Of a stretch of 35,748 nt of DNA, positions 25,326-33,213 are shown in pieces. Origin of the DNA: QYOJ01 sp043810345. Its GTDB lineage: Bacteria; Bacteroidota; Bacteroidia; Bacteroidales; FEN-979. The DNA is taken from assembly GCA_043810345.1 (NCBI GenBank), contig JBDROF010000104.1, positions 1 through 35,748 of the forward strand, written 5' to 3'. The translations under genes were made by a program, and so were the position numbers. The notes under the pieces were generated by a model that had not been told where the DNA came from, made no database searches, and saw only the letters and a list, made by a program, of their open reading frames with translations. Positions within the stretch are counted from its first letter, which is position 1, and each line of letters opens with the position of its first letter.

Positions 25326-26132
25326 CTACTTTACAGGAGCGATCCGGCGTTTGATTGCCAGGATCTCCGAGGCGATCTCTTCAATGGGTTTGGAGGTAAC
25401 AGGAATTACAGGCCAATTGTGTTCGTTAAAAATGTTGTTGGCATAGTTCAGCTCCTTTTTCACATATTCAATCGAGGCATACTCCCCACCGGCTCCTCCC
25501 AGGTATTGCTGGCGAACAGAACGCAACGAAGATAGATCGGCTGCTTCTGTGGTCAACCCGAAAACACGGTCCAGCGGTAGGTGAAAGAGGATATCCGGGG
25601 GCTCAACACCCAGGATCACGGGATAGTTTGCGACAAACCACCCTTTGAATGCCAGGTAGATAGAGAGTGGGGTCTTGAAGGTCCGGGAGACACCGACCAG
25701 CACAATCTCTGCCTTTTCATATTCATAATAGCGTTGGCCGTCGTCATGATTGAATGCAAACTGCATGGAGTCAATCCGTTTGAAATACTCCTTGTTCAGA
25801 CTAAAGAAGAGTCCAGGCTCCTGGGTAGGGCTGTTGGCAAAATAGAGAGACAAGCGACCCAGCAAGGGCCCCATCAGGTCAATGGCATCAATGTTATGGA
25901 TCCGCGTTATCCTGACCAAACTATCACGCAACGCTTGAGAGACCAGGGTATGCACCACCATTCCTCCGGCCTCTTTTACCTCAGCAATCAGTTGTTCCAG
26001 CTGCGATACAGAGCGAACTTCAGGTTTCAGGACGATATCAACCGTCGATTTAGGAAACTGCGTAAGGGCGGCCATGAGTGTTTGCTCTGCGGTTCGACCT
26101 GTGCCATCTGAGAGGATAAATATTGTTTTCAT
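25326..26132 (-). CDS. ppsR: Pyruvate, phosphate dikinase / PEP synthase regulatory protein
   Basis: DUF299 family: a bifunctional ADP-dependent kinase and Pi-dependent pyrophosphorylase that switches PPDK or PEP synthase off and on. 268 residues with the N-terminal FILSDGTGRTAEQT motif, the P-loop-like GVSRTFKTPLS near residue 148 and the C-terminal GGEYASIEYVKKELNYANN segment. It is divergent from gap, so a regulator of the pyruvate/PEP switch sits next to a glycolysis gene. Which of the two target enzymes it acts on is not shown here. No clear -7 box was seen upstream. Confidence 0.9.
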   Translation of the reverse strand: MKTIFILSDGTGRTAEQTLMAALTQFPKSTVDIVLKPEVRSVSQLEQLIAEVKEAGGMVVHTLVSQALRDSLVRITRIHNIDAIDLMGPLLGRLSLYFANSPTQEPGLFFSLNKEYFKRIDSMQFAFNHDDGQRYYEYEKAEIVLVGVSRTFKTPLSIYLAFKGWFVANYPVILGVEPPDILFHLPLDRVFGLTTEAADLSSLRSVRQQYLGGAGGEYASIEYVKKELNYANNIFNEHNWPVIPVTSKPIEEIASEILAIKRRIAPVK

Positions 26133-26212
26133 GGGATGCTAATGCGAAGCTAACCTTTTTAAAACCAATTTCAAAAAAAACCCGAATTTTTTCATTCGAA
26201 CAGATAATTCAG

Positions 26213-26220
26213 TAATTTTG
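26213..26220 (+). promoter_or_regulatory. -7 box TAATTTTG of gap
   Basis: TAnnTTTG match 44 bases before the gap ATG at 26265. It lies in the A/T-rich 132-base space between divergent ppsR and gap. Confidence 0.55.
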
Positions 26221-26264
26221 CTATTCTTTTAAGGTTTCTGTAAAACACAATAAAATCAATACGA

Positions 26265-27272
26265 ATGGGTAAGATCAAAGTTGGAATAAACGGATTTGGG
26301 CGGATCGGACGACTGACGTACAGAGCACTGCTCACCAAACCAAATGTGGAGGTGGTTGCCATCAACGACCTCACCGATGCCAATACGCTGGCGCATCTGT
26401 TCAGGTATGATTCGGTGCATGGAAAATTCCCAGGAAAAGTGGCAGTGGAGGGGGATTTCCTGGTCGTGGATGGCAGGAAACTGAAAGTGATGGCCGAACG
26501 TGATCCGGCGAACCTCCCCTGGGGAGCTCTTGGAGTGGAGGTGGTGATTGAATCGACCGGCATTTTCCGAAACCGGGAAAAGATGGGAAAACACATTATG
26601 GCAGGTGCAAAAAAAGTACTCTTATCTGTTCCTGCAGATAACCCACAGGATGTTGACCTGACTGTTGTGCTCGGTGTAAACGACAATTTGATCAATCCCG
26701 GGATGGAGCTTATCTCCAATGCTTCATGTACCACCAACTGCCTTGCACCTGTTGCCAAAGTGCTGAACGACAATTTCGGAATCGTAAGAGGGCTGATGAA
26801 CACCATCCACGCTTACACCAACGACCAGATCATCCTGGATGCTCCCCATAAAGACCTGCGGCGTGCACGAGCTGCTGCCTTGTCGATGATCCCTACCAAA
26901 ACCGGTGCAGCCAAAGCGATCGGACTAGTGATCCCGGAGTTGGATGGCAAACTAGACGGATTTGCTGTGCGGGTCCCTACCCCTGATGGCTCGATGGTTG
27001 ACCTGACCTGTGAACTTGGCAGGAGGGTAACTATCGAGGAGGTTAATGCGGCTATGAAATCTGCTGCGGAGGGCCCGATGAAAGGCATTCTTGAATACCT
27101 GACTGATCCGTTGGTGAGTGTGGACATCGTAGGCAATCCACACTCCTCCATCTACGACTCATTGATGACCAAATTGATTGGTGGAAATTTCATTAAGATC
27201 ATCTCCTGGTACGACAATGAATTCGGATACTCCTGCCGGATGGCTGATCTGGTGGAACGGGTCTCAGTATAA
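26265..27272 (+). CDS. gap: Glyceraldehyde-3-phosphate dehydrogenase, type I
   Basis: NAD-dependent glycolytic enzyme. 335 residues, starting KVGINGFGRIGRLTYRALL (Rossmann dinucleotide motif), with the catalytic cysteine in NASCTTNCLAPV, the NTIHAYTNDQ segment, and the C-terminal SWYDNEFGYSCRM with conserved residues. Full length and no oddities. A single gene with its own promoter, followed after 24 bases by the convergent Spy-like gene. Confidence 0.97.
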   Translation: MGKIKVGINGFGRIGRLTYRALLTKPNVEVVAINDLTDANTLAHLFRYDSVHGKFPGKVAVEGDFLVVDGRKLKVMAERDPANLPWGALGVEVVIESTGIFRNREKMGKHIMAGAKKVLLSVPADNPQDVDLTVVLGVNDNLINPGMELISNASCTTNCLAPVAKVLNDNFGIVRGLMNTIHAYTNDQIILDAPHKDLRRARAAALSMIPTKTGAAKAIGLVIPELDGKLDGFAVRVPTPDGSMVDLTCELGRRVTIEEVNAAMKSAAEGPMKGILEYLTDPLVSVDIVGNPHSSIYDSLMTKLIGGNFIKIISWYDNEFGYSCRMADLVERVSV

Positions 27273-27296
27273 GGAAGAGGGATGAAAAAATACTAA

Positions 27297-27812
27297 TCAG
27301 AGCGGGTTACCAGGGTTTCCATGGCCGGTCAGAAAGGGTTTTGGTTTAGTGTCAAAGATGATTTTCTGGTCGGGTGTGAGGATATCCCGAAGTTCCCTGT
27401 CGTGATTAACATGGAGCCGGAGCATACGGGTAAACAATACGCCAAGTTCATCGATGGTTTTATTCACCTCTTTCCTATCCAGATCGTCAGAAGAGAGCAA
27501 GGTGACCAGGCGGGCATGCTTCTCCCGGATCTGATTCTTCAGGGAGGTCATAGCTTTCAGGTTCTTCAGATCCGTATTTCTCATCTCTAGCCGTTGCTCA
27601 GGAGTAAGATCAGGAAGATCGATGCCCCGGGGTTCTTTATGCATCATCCTTTCTCTATCGGGAGGTGGAGGAGGTGGAGGAATCTGTTTCTCCATATTCG
27701 GTGGAGGCGGTGGAAAAGGGGGATCGTCGATTTGAGCGATACCCGGTAAAGCGGTCATCATCAGAAATGTTGCTCCCAGCAACAGGCTGATACAAGGGTT
27801 TTTTGTCTTCAT
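27297..27812 (-). CDS. Spy/CpxP-like periplasmic protein (LTxxQ family) with proline-rich segment
   Basis: 171 residues with a signal peptide (cleavage probably after GIAQ, residue 27). Two proline runs (PPFPPPPP and IPPPPPPP, residues about 31-51) precede a helical domain with the repeated LTPEQRLEMRN and LTPDQK motifs typical of Spy/CpxP/ZraP proteins. Such proteins act as envelope chaperones or metal-responsive sensors and often follow an ECF sigma factor/anti-sigma pair. Here the sigma gene upstream is damaged and no anti-sigma gene is present. A sequence like the EKQIPPPPP coding tract recurs at the broken end of the sigma gene. A heptamer array lies just before the start. Confidence 0.8.
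   Translation of the reverse strand: MKTKNPCISLLLGATFLMMTALPGIAQIDDPPFPPPPPNMEKQIPPPPPPPDRERMMHKEPRGIDLPDLTPEQRLEMRNTDLKNLKAMTSLKNQIREKHARLVTLLSSDDLDRKEVNKTIDELGVLFTRMLRLHVNHDRELRDILTPDQKIIFDTKPKPFLTGHGNPGNPL
27661..27693. repeat. Polyproline-coding tract, copy B
   Basis: GGAGGTGGAGGAGGTGGAGG-type sequence followed by AATCTGTTTCTCC. It closely resembles copy A at 27883-27920, where the same GGAGGAAyCTG-TTnTCTCC junction occurs. On the minus strand both read as (E/D)KQ(I/V) followed by prolines. Confidence 0.65.
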
Positions 27813-27821
27813 TGGACTGAA

Positions 27822-27856
27822 TGTTTGATGTTAGATGTTTGATGTTAGATTTGATA
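27822..27856. repeat. Heptamer array before the Spy-like gene
   Basis: Units TGTTTGA, TGTTAGA, TGTTTGA, TGTTAGA and a variant TTTGATA in one 7-base phase, with T and A alternating as a 14-base super-period. It fills the gap between the truncated sigma gene and the Spy-like gene start at 27812. Confidence 0.85.
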
Positions 27857-27868
27857 TACGTCCTGCTT

Positions 27869-28369
27869 TCAACATTTACTCTGGAGGTGGTGGTGGAGGC
27901 GGAGGAACCTGCTTATCTCCTCGATCTTATGTAATGTCCATGCAATCCGTTGATTTTCAGGAAGTTTTTCTAAAGCCTTTCCCAGGAGCTCCCGGCGTTC
28001 TTTTTGCACAAGTAATGAGGAAGGAGTTTCGATGGATGATGAAATATGATGTACTTCATTAGGGTTTAGCCCTCCAAGTCCCTGCCAAAAGGCAAACCGT
28101 TTTTTCCGTTTTTTCCGGCGCAGCCAATCGAGGGATTTGTTAACAGCTATCCGGTAAATCCAGGTAGATAAGCTGGCGTCTTCACGGAAATTCCGGATCG
28201 ACAGGAAAACCTCCACAAAAACTTCCTGAGCAAGATCGCGGGCATCCTCTTCTGATCTTACAAATCCGAAGCATGTGTTCACGATTGAATCCCGGTGACT
28301 TTTTACAAGCGTAATAAAGGCACTTTCGTCCTTTTGTTTTAACAAACGAATTTGTTCAGACTCTGTCAC
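27869..28369 (-). pseudogene. ECF sigma-70 factor truncated in region 4
   Basis: 166 residues from a GTG start. Region 2 is intact: EEDARDLAQEVFVEVFLSI and DASLSTWIYRIAVNKSLDWLRR. Region 4 begins (LEKLPENQRIAWTLHKIEEIS), but where the helix-turn-helix should follow the frame passes into RFLRLHHHLQSKC and stops. In the next frame the same DNA reads DKQVPPPPPPPPE, then a stop, like the proline tract of the downstream Spy-like protein. I infer a deletion or recombination that joined region 4 to a proline-coding tract and removed any anti-sigma gene. Without the recognition helix, -35 element binding should be lost. It may still be expressed. Confidence 0.75.
27883..27920. repeat. Polyproline-coding tract, copy A, at the sigma gene break
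   Basis: GGAGGTGGTGGTGGAGGCGG with the continuation AGGAACCTGCTTATCTCC. Resembles copy B inside the Spy-like gene, 222 bases away on the same strand. It marks the point where homology of the sigma factor ends. Confidence 0.65.
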
Positions 28370-28484
28370 CCGTGTCTGGATTTATTTCTTTGACGATCTA
28401 TTCACAAAAAACCTTCGATGTCCTGTGCACTTACGATGCTAAAATATAGAAAAAATTTTAAAAGCATATATAAACCGACACTTG
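28370..28484. other. Start of the gene-poor 1 kb between sigma factor and histidine kinase
   Basis: From the sigma factor start to the histidine kinase end (28370-29345) there is no intact gene. 28370-28484 is A/T-rich and presumably holds the sigma factor promoter, though no clear TAnnTTTG box was found. The rest is the two gene remnants listed separately, which meet near 28870-28905. Confidence 0.6.
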
Positions 28485-28869
28485 TCAAAAACGGAATATG
28501 ATCCCACCGGAAAAACCCAACTGGAGCATGTTTGATATGGCATCATCAATACTGGCAGGGGTATTCGGTGCATAGAGAAAAGGCGGATGTTGTTGAGATG
28601 TGTTTTGAAGTATCATAATGAATCTGAACCGCTGCATACCCCTTACAGTTCAGCATATAAGTCACCTCTTCCATGACCTCATTGAAGTAGCGAAAACCAG
28701 GATCATCCTGGATATAGGTCCACACCTTGATGGTGGTGATTGAGTCACTGAAATCTCGTTTTTTTTCCCACGTCATTCCCTGTGGAAAAGCTGATTGAAG
28801 CGAAAACAGGGTGAAAAAGAGAGCTGTCAGGGAGAAAAAACGGAAGTAAGAGATGGAGAAGGATTCCAG
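28485..28869 (-). pseudogene. Remnant of a secreted protein, start lost and frameshifted
   Basis: Minus-strand reading through 28776 upstream to about 28865 gives a signal-peptide-like stretch (FFSLTALFFTLFSLQSAFPQG) joined to MTWEKKRDFSDSITTIKVW... and LNCKGYAAVQIHYD, but no usable start codon was seen before the sequence breaks near 28870. This frame stops at 28546. A second frame, open from 28649, ends at 28485 with IDDAISNMLQLGFSGGIIFRF-type sequence (21 residues; ends in a terminal phenylalanine, as outer-membrane strands do). The two probably belonged to one gene or to two fused ones, with a frameshift between about 28600 and 28650. The first part faintly recalls DUF4136 lipoproteins. 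No function can be given. Confidence 0.5.
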
Positions 28870-28906
28870 ATGGGGAACCTGAAATAGGAGCCGCCGGCCG
28901 GCTGCA

Positions 28907-29349
28907 GAACCGAACAGAAAACTATCAGGGCGTTTGGGTGGGGGAATGGGCTACAAGTTGCCAACCATCTTCTCCGAAGAAGCAGAAGCCCTCACCTTTC
29001 AGAATATCTTACCCATTGACATTAACACCGTCAAAGCCGAAAATTCCGTTGGAGGAAACTTTGACATCAACTGTTGTTTTACACCCGACTCAACAATGCC
29101 CTTGTACTTTCCCAAAACATCGCAAATGGAACCTATTCTTTTGAAAATGCAGATGGAACAATTGACAGCAGGGGCTTTGAAACCAACATTAGACTAACCT
29201 ATGGGGATTTCAAACTGTTCCTGCAATACGCTTTCGTAGACGCGAAGCTGAATTATGACAACATCAATAATCAGAAACCTTTAACTCCAAAGCACAATGC
29301 CGGAGCCGTTTTGGTATTTGAGCAGCACGGTAAGTGGAGAAGCGGTTAA
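28907..29349 (+). pseudogene. Fragment of a TonB-dependent receptor barrel
   Basis: In one frame NRKLSGRLGGGMGYKLPTIF and then EEAEALTFQNILP to VGGNFDIN (to about 29068) match the distal barrel of TonB-dependent receptors. After a frame change near 29070 the text resumes as LLFYTRLNNALVLSQNIANG and continues to AGAVLVFEQHGKWRSG, then stops at 29349. About 15 expected residues are missing at the frame change, so a small deletion and a frameshift occurred together. The N-terminal plug, most of the barrel and the last strands are absent. No start codon or promoter. It abuts the 3' end of the histidine kinase gene. Confidence 0.8.
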
Positions 29350-31739
29350 AAATATCCGTATCTTTTAAGTTTATCCAGAAAAACCTCTTTCTCTACAGGT
29401 TTGGACAGATAATCATCACAACCGGACTCCAACGCTCTCTTTTCATCACCGCTCATGGCGTAAGCGGTGACGGCAATGACAGGAAGATCTTTCCTGAATG
29501 ATTTGATTTCGCGGGTAGCTTCCAGCCCATCCATCACGGGCATTTTCATGTCCATCAGTACCAGAGATATTTCGGGATGTTTCCGGCATAAATCCACTGC
29601 CTCTTTCCCATTTTTAGCAGATAATACAGATACAGCAGTCTTCTTTAGAATTGTTGCCAGGTAGTGATAGTTTGCTTCATCGTCTTCGGCAATCAGGATC
29701 ACCGGTCTCTGTTGCACAGGATGTTCATGTTTAACCTCTAACAATTCATCTTTGTCTGTTGATAGTGATTCAAACTGCAGGGAAAAGAAAAATGAAGAGC
29801 CCTTTCCTTTTACAGATTCCAGCCAAATTTCTCCCCCAAGAAGTTTCAGCATCCCTTGGACAATCGGCAAACCAAGTCCACTGCCTTCGTAACCCCTTGA
29901 AAGTGGTATTTCCTCCTGTACAAAATTGTCAAATATCCGCTCCTGTGCCTCTTCGCTGATGCCTATACCGGTATCTTTTACGAAAAATTCAACACGGTCC
30001 GGTTTGACCGAATATCCCATGGTAATGCTCCCCTTAGATGTGAATTTGATGGCATTGTCCAGTAAATGTGACAGGATCTTCCGGAACAATCCGGGATCCG
30101 TGTGTAGCATGAAATCGCGTTCATCATGTGGCATCAGCAGGGTTAATTCCAGCTTCCTGTCATCACAAAGACTTTGAAATTTAGTTTTACATTCATTCAG
30201 TATCTGATTCACATTTATTGTCTTGCTCTTTTTCTCCATATTGCCCGAAACGATCAGGGAGATATCCATATAAGAGGTGATGGTATTGAGCAGGCGGTTG
30301 CTGGAAACCTTCAGGAAGGTGGCAAATTGCGCTTTTTCATCCTCAGAGAGATCGGGTTCCGTTATCATGGAGCTAAAACCCAGAATCCCGTTCAGCGGGG
30401 TTCGTACTTCATGAGAAATGTTATTTATGAAGGCGGTTTTCAGCCGGTCGCCTGCTTCGGCTTTTTCTTTGGCCTGGATAAGATCTGCTTCCGCGCGTTT
30501 ACGTTCGGTGATATTATCTATTACTAAAAGTTCTTCTCCCACGATTGTTGTCTCTTCTTCGTCTTCTGCTGCAACAAGTATTTCAACAAGCGTCAGATTA
30601 AGCGTAAGTTCTGTCTGACCGGCAGTGAAGCACGTACACTCTAAATTTTGGAACGGCCGGCCCAGGGCAATCGCGGTCTGTCCCTTATCCGAGAGTCCGA
30701 TTGTCTGTAGCGCTGCAGCAACGGTTTGTCCCTTAACTTGCTGAAGTGTCACGTTGAACAGCTCACAGAAACTACTGTTGGCAGAGAGAACTACCGATTC
30801 CCCGCCGCCTGACTTCTGTCGGGCTAGCCTGCGGATGACAAGCAAACCTGATGGAACCGTAGCCACAACGTTTTCTGTGAAGCGGTTGCGCGCCTCAAGA
30901 TTCAGATGTGCCTCTTCAATCGTCTGGGCCATCCGGGAAAATGAGCGTGCCAGCAGGCCAACTTCATCCCGTGTTGAGACCCTAAGAGGCTGTGAATAAT
31001 CGCCCTTCGCAATTGAGTTTGCTACGTTTGAAAGCATTGCGATTGGCTTTGCAATCAGCCTCACCGCCATAAGCACGACAACCAAACTTGCAAGCAAGGT
31101 TAGAATTAACACTATAAAGATCATGTTCAGCATCTGTCCATTGACACGCGTCGATTGAATTCGGCTCTCTTCCATTTTGCGGGACACGATGTCAAAGATC
31201 TCTGTTACCTTCCGGGTCACTGCTTCTCCATACCTGTAATCCAGTATTTCCATCAGCTCTAAAGCTTCCTGCGAAGACCGGGGATGTGGAATCGCGAAGA
31301 TACGGACCGCAAACACATAGATGGAGTCTAAACTGGTGCCGATCGAATCAATGATGGCAGATTCGTCATTTGAAAGCACAAGCTCTTGTAATTTCTTTTT
31401 CCGGTTCCCGACCTGGACACGCTGTTGTTCGAATAAATCTTGATAGCTTTCGTCTTCCGTGATGATATAGTCGTTGGCAAACATGATAAGTTTTGCAATG
31501 CTGAACCCCAGATTGCTTGCCGCACCCTGTTTGATGCAATCTTCCTGGGCAGCCTCAGAATTCCTAATGATAATGTCGTTACAATTGATTACGATGACAA
31601 TCATGACCGCCTCCAGTATAAGGAGAATAAGAAACGCAAAAGCGATCTTTTTGCCTATAGTGAAATGGTAACTCTCTCTCTCTGTAAAAACTGTTTTTAC
31701 ATGGAATAGGTTCTGCAATAAACTCTTTAACTTTTTCAT
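29346..31739 (-). CDS. Hybrid sensor histidine kinase with C-terminal receiver
   Basis: From the ATG at 31739 (MKKLKSLLQNLFHV) the protein has 797 residues; a -7 box at 31769-31762 rules out an earlier start. Order: cytoplasmic lead, TM1 (about 30-51), an extracytoplasmic sensor of about 150 residues, TM2 (about 200-222), HAMP (about 225-275), a PAS-like domain (about 285-420), HisKA with the phosphorylated histidine in NNISHEVRTPLNG, HATPase with LLDNAIKFT and VKDTGIGI and GSGLGLPIV, and a receiver (about 670-795) with LVLMDMKMPVMDG. No partner regulator with a DNA-binding output is adjacent. Signal unknown. Confidence 0.9.
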   Translation of the reverse strand: MKKLKSLLQNLFHVKTVFTERESYHFTIGKKIAFAFLILLILEAVMIVIVINCNDIIIRNSEAAQEDCIKQGAASNLGFSIAKLIMFANDYIITEDESYQDLFEQQRVQVGNRKKKLQELVLSNDESAIIDSIGTSLDSIYVFAVRIFAIPHPRSSQEALELMEILDYRYGEAVTRKVTEIFDIVSRKMEESRIQSTRVNGQMLNMIFIVLILTLLASLVVVLMAVRLIAKPIAMLSNVANSIAKGDYSQPLRVSTRDEVGLLARSFSRMAQTIEEAHLNLEARNRFTENVVATVPSGLLVIRRLARQKSGGGESVVLSANSSFCELFNVTLQQVKGQTVAAALQTIGLSDKGQTAIALGRPFQNLECTCFTAGQTELTLNLTLVEILVAAEDEEETTIVGEELLVIDNITERKRAEADLIQAKEKAEAGDRLKTAFINNISHEVRTPLNGILGFSSMITEPDLSEDEKAQFATFLKVSSNRLLNTITSYMDISLIVSGNMEKKSKTINVNQILNECKTKFQSLCDDRKLELTLLMPHDERDFMLHTDPGLFRKILSHLLDNAIKFTSKGSITMGYSVKPDRVEFFVKDTGIGISEEAQERIFDNFVQEEIPLSRGYEGSGLGLPIVQGMLKLLGGEIWLESVKGKGSSFFFSLQFESLSTDKDELLEVKHEHPVQQRPVILIAEDDEANYHYLATILKKTAVSVLSAKNGKEAVDLCRKHPEISLVLMDMKMPVMDGLEATREIKSFRKDLPVIAVTAYAMSGDEKRALESGCDDYLSKPVEKEVFLDKLKRYGYF

Positions 31740-31761
31740 GGAAGAAAGTCTTATATGTAAA

Positions 31762-31769
31762 CAAATATA
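31762..31769 (-). promoter_or_regulatory. -7 box TATATTTG of the hybrid kinase
   Basis: Minus-strand TAnnTTTG match 22 bases before the ATG at 31739. Confidence 0.5.
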
Positions 31770-31829
31770 TGAATTATCCTGCAAAATGGTGATGTTGGAA
31801 AATGGGCAACAACAGGGGATCGTGGAATC

Positions 31830-31864
31830 GTTGAGAGACTGCGGACTGAAGACTGCGGACTACT
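31830..31864. repeat. Heptamer array at the 3' end of the barrel gene
   Basis: Units GTTGAGA, GACTGCG, GACTGAA, GACTGCG, GACTACT in one 7-base phase. The stop codon of the outer-membrane barrel gene (31862-31860, minus) lies in the last unit. Confidence 0.75.
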
Positions 31865-32828
31865 TCCCCGACTCCTCAAACAGCGCCGGCTTCTTCTTGT
31901 TAAAACTGATGATCCGGGTAAAACGAAAGGAGAAGGCATAGTCGTTGGTAAGCTGCTTCCCGTTGACATATTTATAGATGGGATATTCAAACAGGAATCC
32001 GATACTCCAGTACCGGAAGAAAGTATATCGCAGTTGCGGGGTCAGAAACACATAGGTGCCTCCGGTTGCGTTGATCTTCTCTTTATCCTTGCTGGAAGCA
32101 CGATCCCTGATCAGGGTCCGAACCTGGAGCGCCGTGGTGAAGTTACGGAAGAAGGTGTAGGAGCCGTTGAGCGAGACATTATAAAGATTACCGTATTTGT
32201 AGTTGGTCCGGTCCGTGTTGATCCGCTGGGAGAATTCGGCGTTTCCGCTGAGAAAAAGTGCAATCTTTCCGGCCAGGAAACGCTTGGAGACCAATAGCCC
32301 GGCATTGTACTTGAAACTTCCTGAGGAAGGCTGGATGTCGATCGGTAGTACCACCGGACCGTTCATCTGATCGAACCTTCCTACCGGAATAGTAACATCA
32401 AACGATGGGAAAATGTCCAGTTCAAGGGACTCATTCCGGTACACATTGTACTGTGCTCCCAGCACGAGATCTCCGAATCCGTATGCCCGCCGGTCATAGC
32501 CGAAGTTAAACGACTGAGATTTATTGAGAAAATAACCGATTTCAGTCCGGACTTTCAGGCGGCTGGTGATTCCATAAGAGAGGCGCAAGGAAGAAAAATC
32601 GAAATAGGAATAATCAATGTATTTGTAATCGGTCCTGTTATCGCCTTCGAAATAGACGCTGGAATAACTATGTTGATAGAACAGGGAGATCTCAAACATC
32701 TTTTTTCCGGATCCCCCCGGGGAACCGTCAGCAGAAACCGGATTACCAGCTGCACAGCACTGCGCGTTCGACTGAACAGACAAGCAGCCGGCAAGCAGGC
32801 ACAGAAGAAGGATGCGGAACACAGACAC
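31860..32828 (-). CDS. Outer-membrane beta-barrel protein
   Basis: 322 residues with a signal peptide ending at SNAQ (about residue 23), then a cysteine pair in QCCAAGNPVSADG. The rest alternates polar and hydrophobic residues in barrel-like strands (SLRLSYGITSRLKVRTEIGYF, LVLGAQYNVY, LFEYPIYKYVNG). It resembles the outer-membrane transport-like proteins of Bacteroidota that start with CCxxGNP, whose role is not known to me. Third gene of an operon with the lipoprotein 10 bases upstream and the HMA-like protein before it. The last strand is followed by charged FNKKKPALFEESGK; stop in a heptamer array. Confidence 0.7.
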   Translation of the reverse strand: MSVFRILLLCLLAGCLSVQSNAQCCAAGNPVSADGSPGGSGKKMFEISLFYQHSYSSVYFEGDNRTDYKYIDYSYFDFSSLRLSYGITSRLKVRTEIGYFLNKSQSFNFGYDRRAYGFGDLVLGAQYNVYRNESLELDIFPSFDVTIPVGRFDQMNGPVVLPIDIQPSSGSFKYNAGLLVSKRFLAGKIALFLSGNAEFSQRINTDRTNYKYGNLYNVSLNGSYTFFRNFTTALQVRTLIRDRASSKDKEKINATGGTYVFLTPQLRYTFFRYWSIGFLFEYPIYKYVNGKQLTNDYAFSFRFTRIISFNKKKPALFEESGK

Positions 32829-32838
32829 GGGCAGGAAC

Positions 32839-33210
32839 TTACGGAATATAGATATAGATAATAACTGTGTCCATGATGCTCCCTTTGTCGTTGGACACCG
32901 TGCATTTGATGTACTTTTTTCCCAGGCAACATTCGGAGCCGGTAAATCTGACCACAGAACCCTCTTCGTTCAGTGGAAAGATATCGCCCAGATCAACCTC
33001 CCAGGTAAATGCGATGTTGCCTCCGGAAGCAATACAGGTCAATATTGCAGGTTCGGTCCCTCCCACTTTGATGCTGTCGTTATCAGCGGTCAGGCTGAGG
33101 ATCTGAGGGAAGGTTGTTGTGGGGTCCGGATTTGGGTTGCTCTTCTTCTGACATCCGGAAGAAACAACGAACATGACTATAATTAATACAAAGAGCTGGG
33201 ATATTTTCAT
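32839..33210 (-). CDS. Lipoprotein with a single Ig/PKD-like domain
   Basis: 123 residues. The signal peptide MKISQLFVLIIVMFVVSSGC places the lipidated cysteine at residue 20. A short KKSNPNPDP linker leads to one Ig-like beta sandwich with a likely disulfide between ILTCIASGG and YIKCTVSND; two adjacent cysteines are also present in GSECCLG. It starts three bases after the HMA-like gene stop and ends ten bases before the barrel gene, so the three are an operon. It probably sits at the periplasmic or surface leaflet and supports the other two; this is inference from context. Confidence 0.75.
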   Translation of the reverse strand: MKISQLFVLIIVMFVVSSGCQKKSNPNPDPTTTFPQILSLTADNDSIKVGGTEPAILTCIASGGNIAFTWEVDLGDIFPLNEEGSVVRFTGSECCLGKKYIKCTVSNDKGSIMDTVIIYIYIP

Positions 33211-33213
33211 GGC

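Noticed and set aside
25308..25330. Terminator hairpin after ppsR (AGCAG/CTGCT)
   Set aside because: Five-base stem with a seven-base loop is too weak to call, and it overlaps the pyrG promoter region.
28934..29197. Small independent gene on the plus strand
   Set aside because: The sequence is the distal part of a TonB-dependent receptor barrel and is continued in another frame, so it is a pseudogene fragment.
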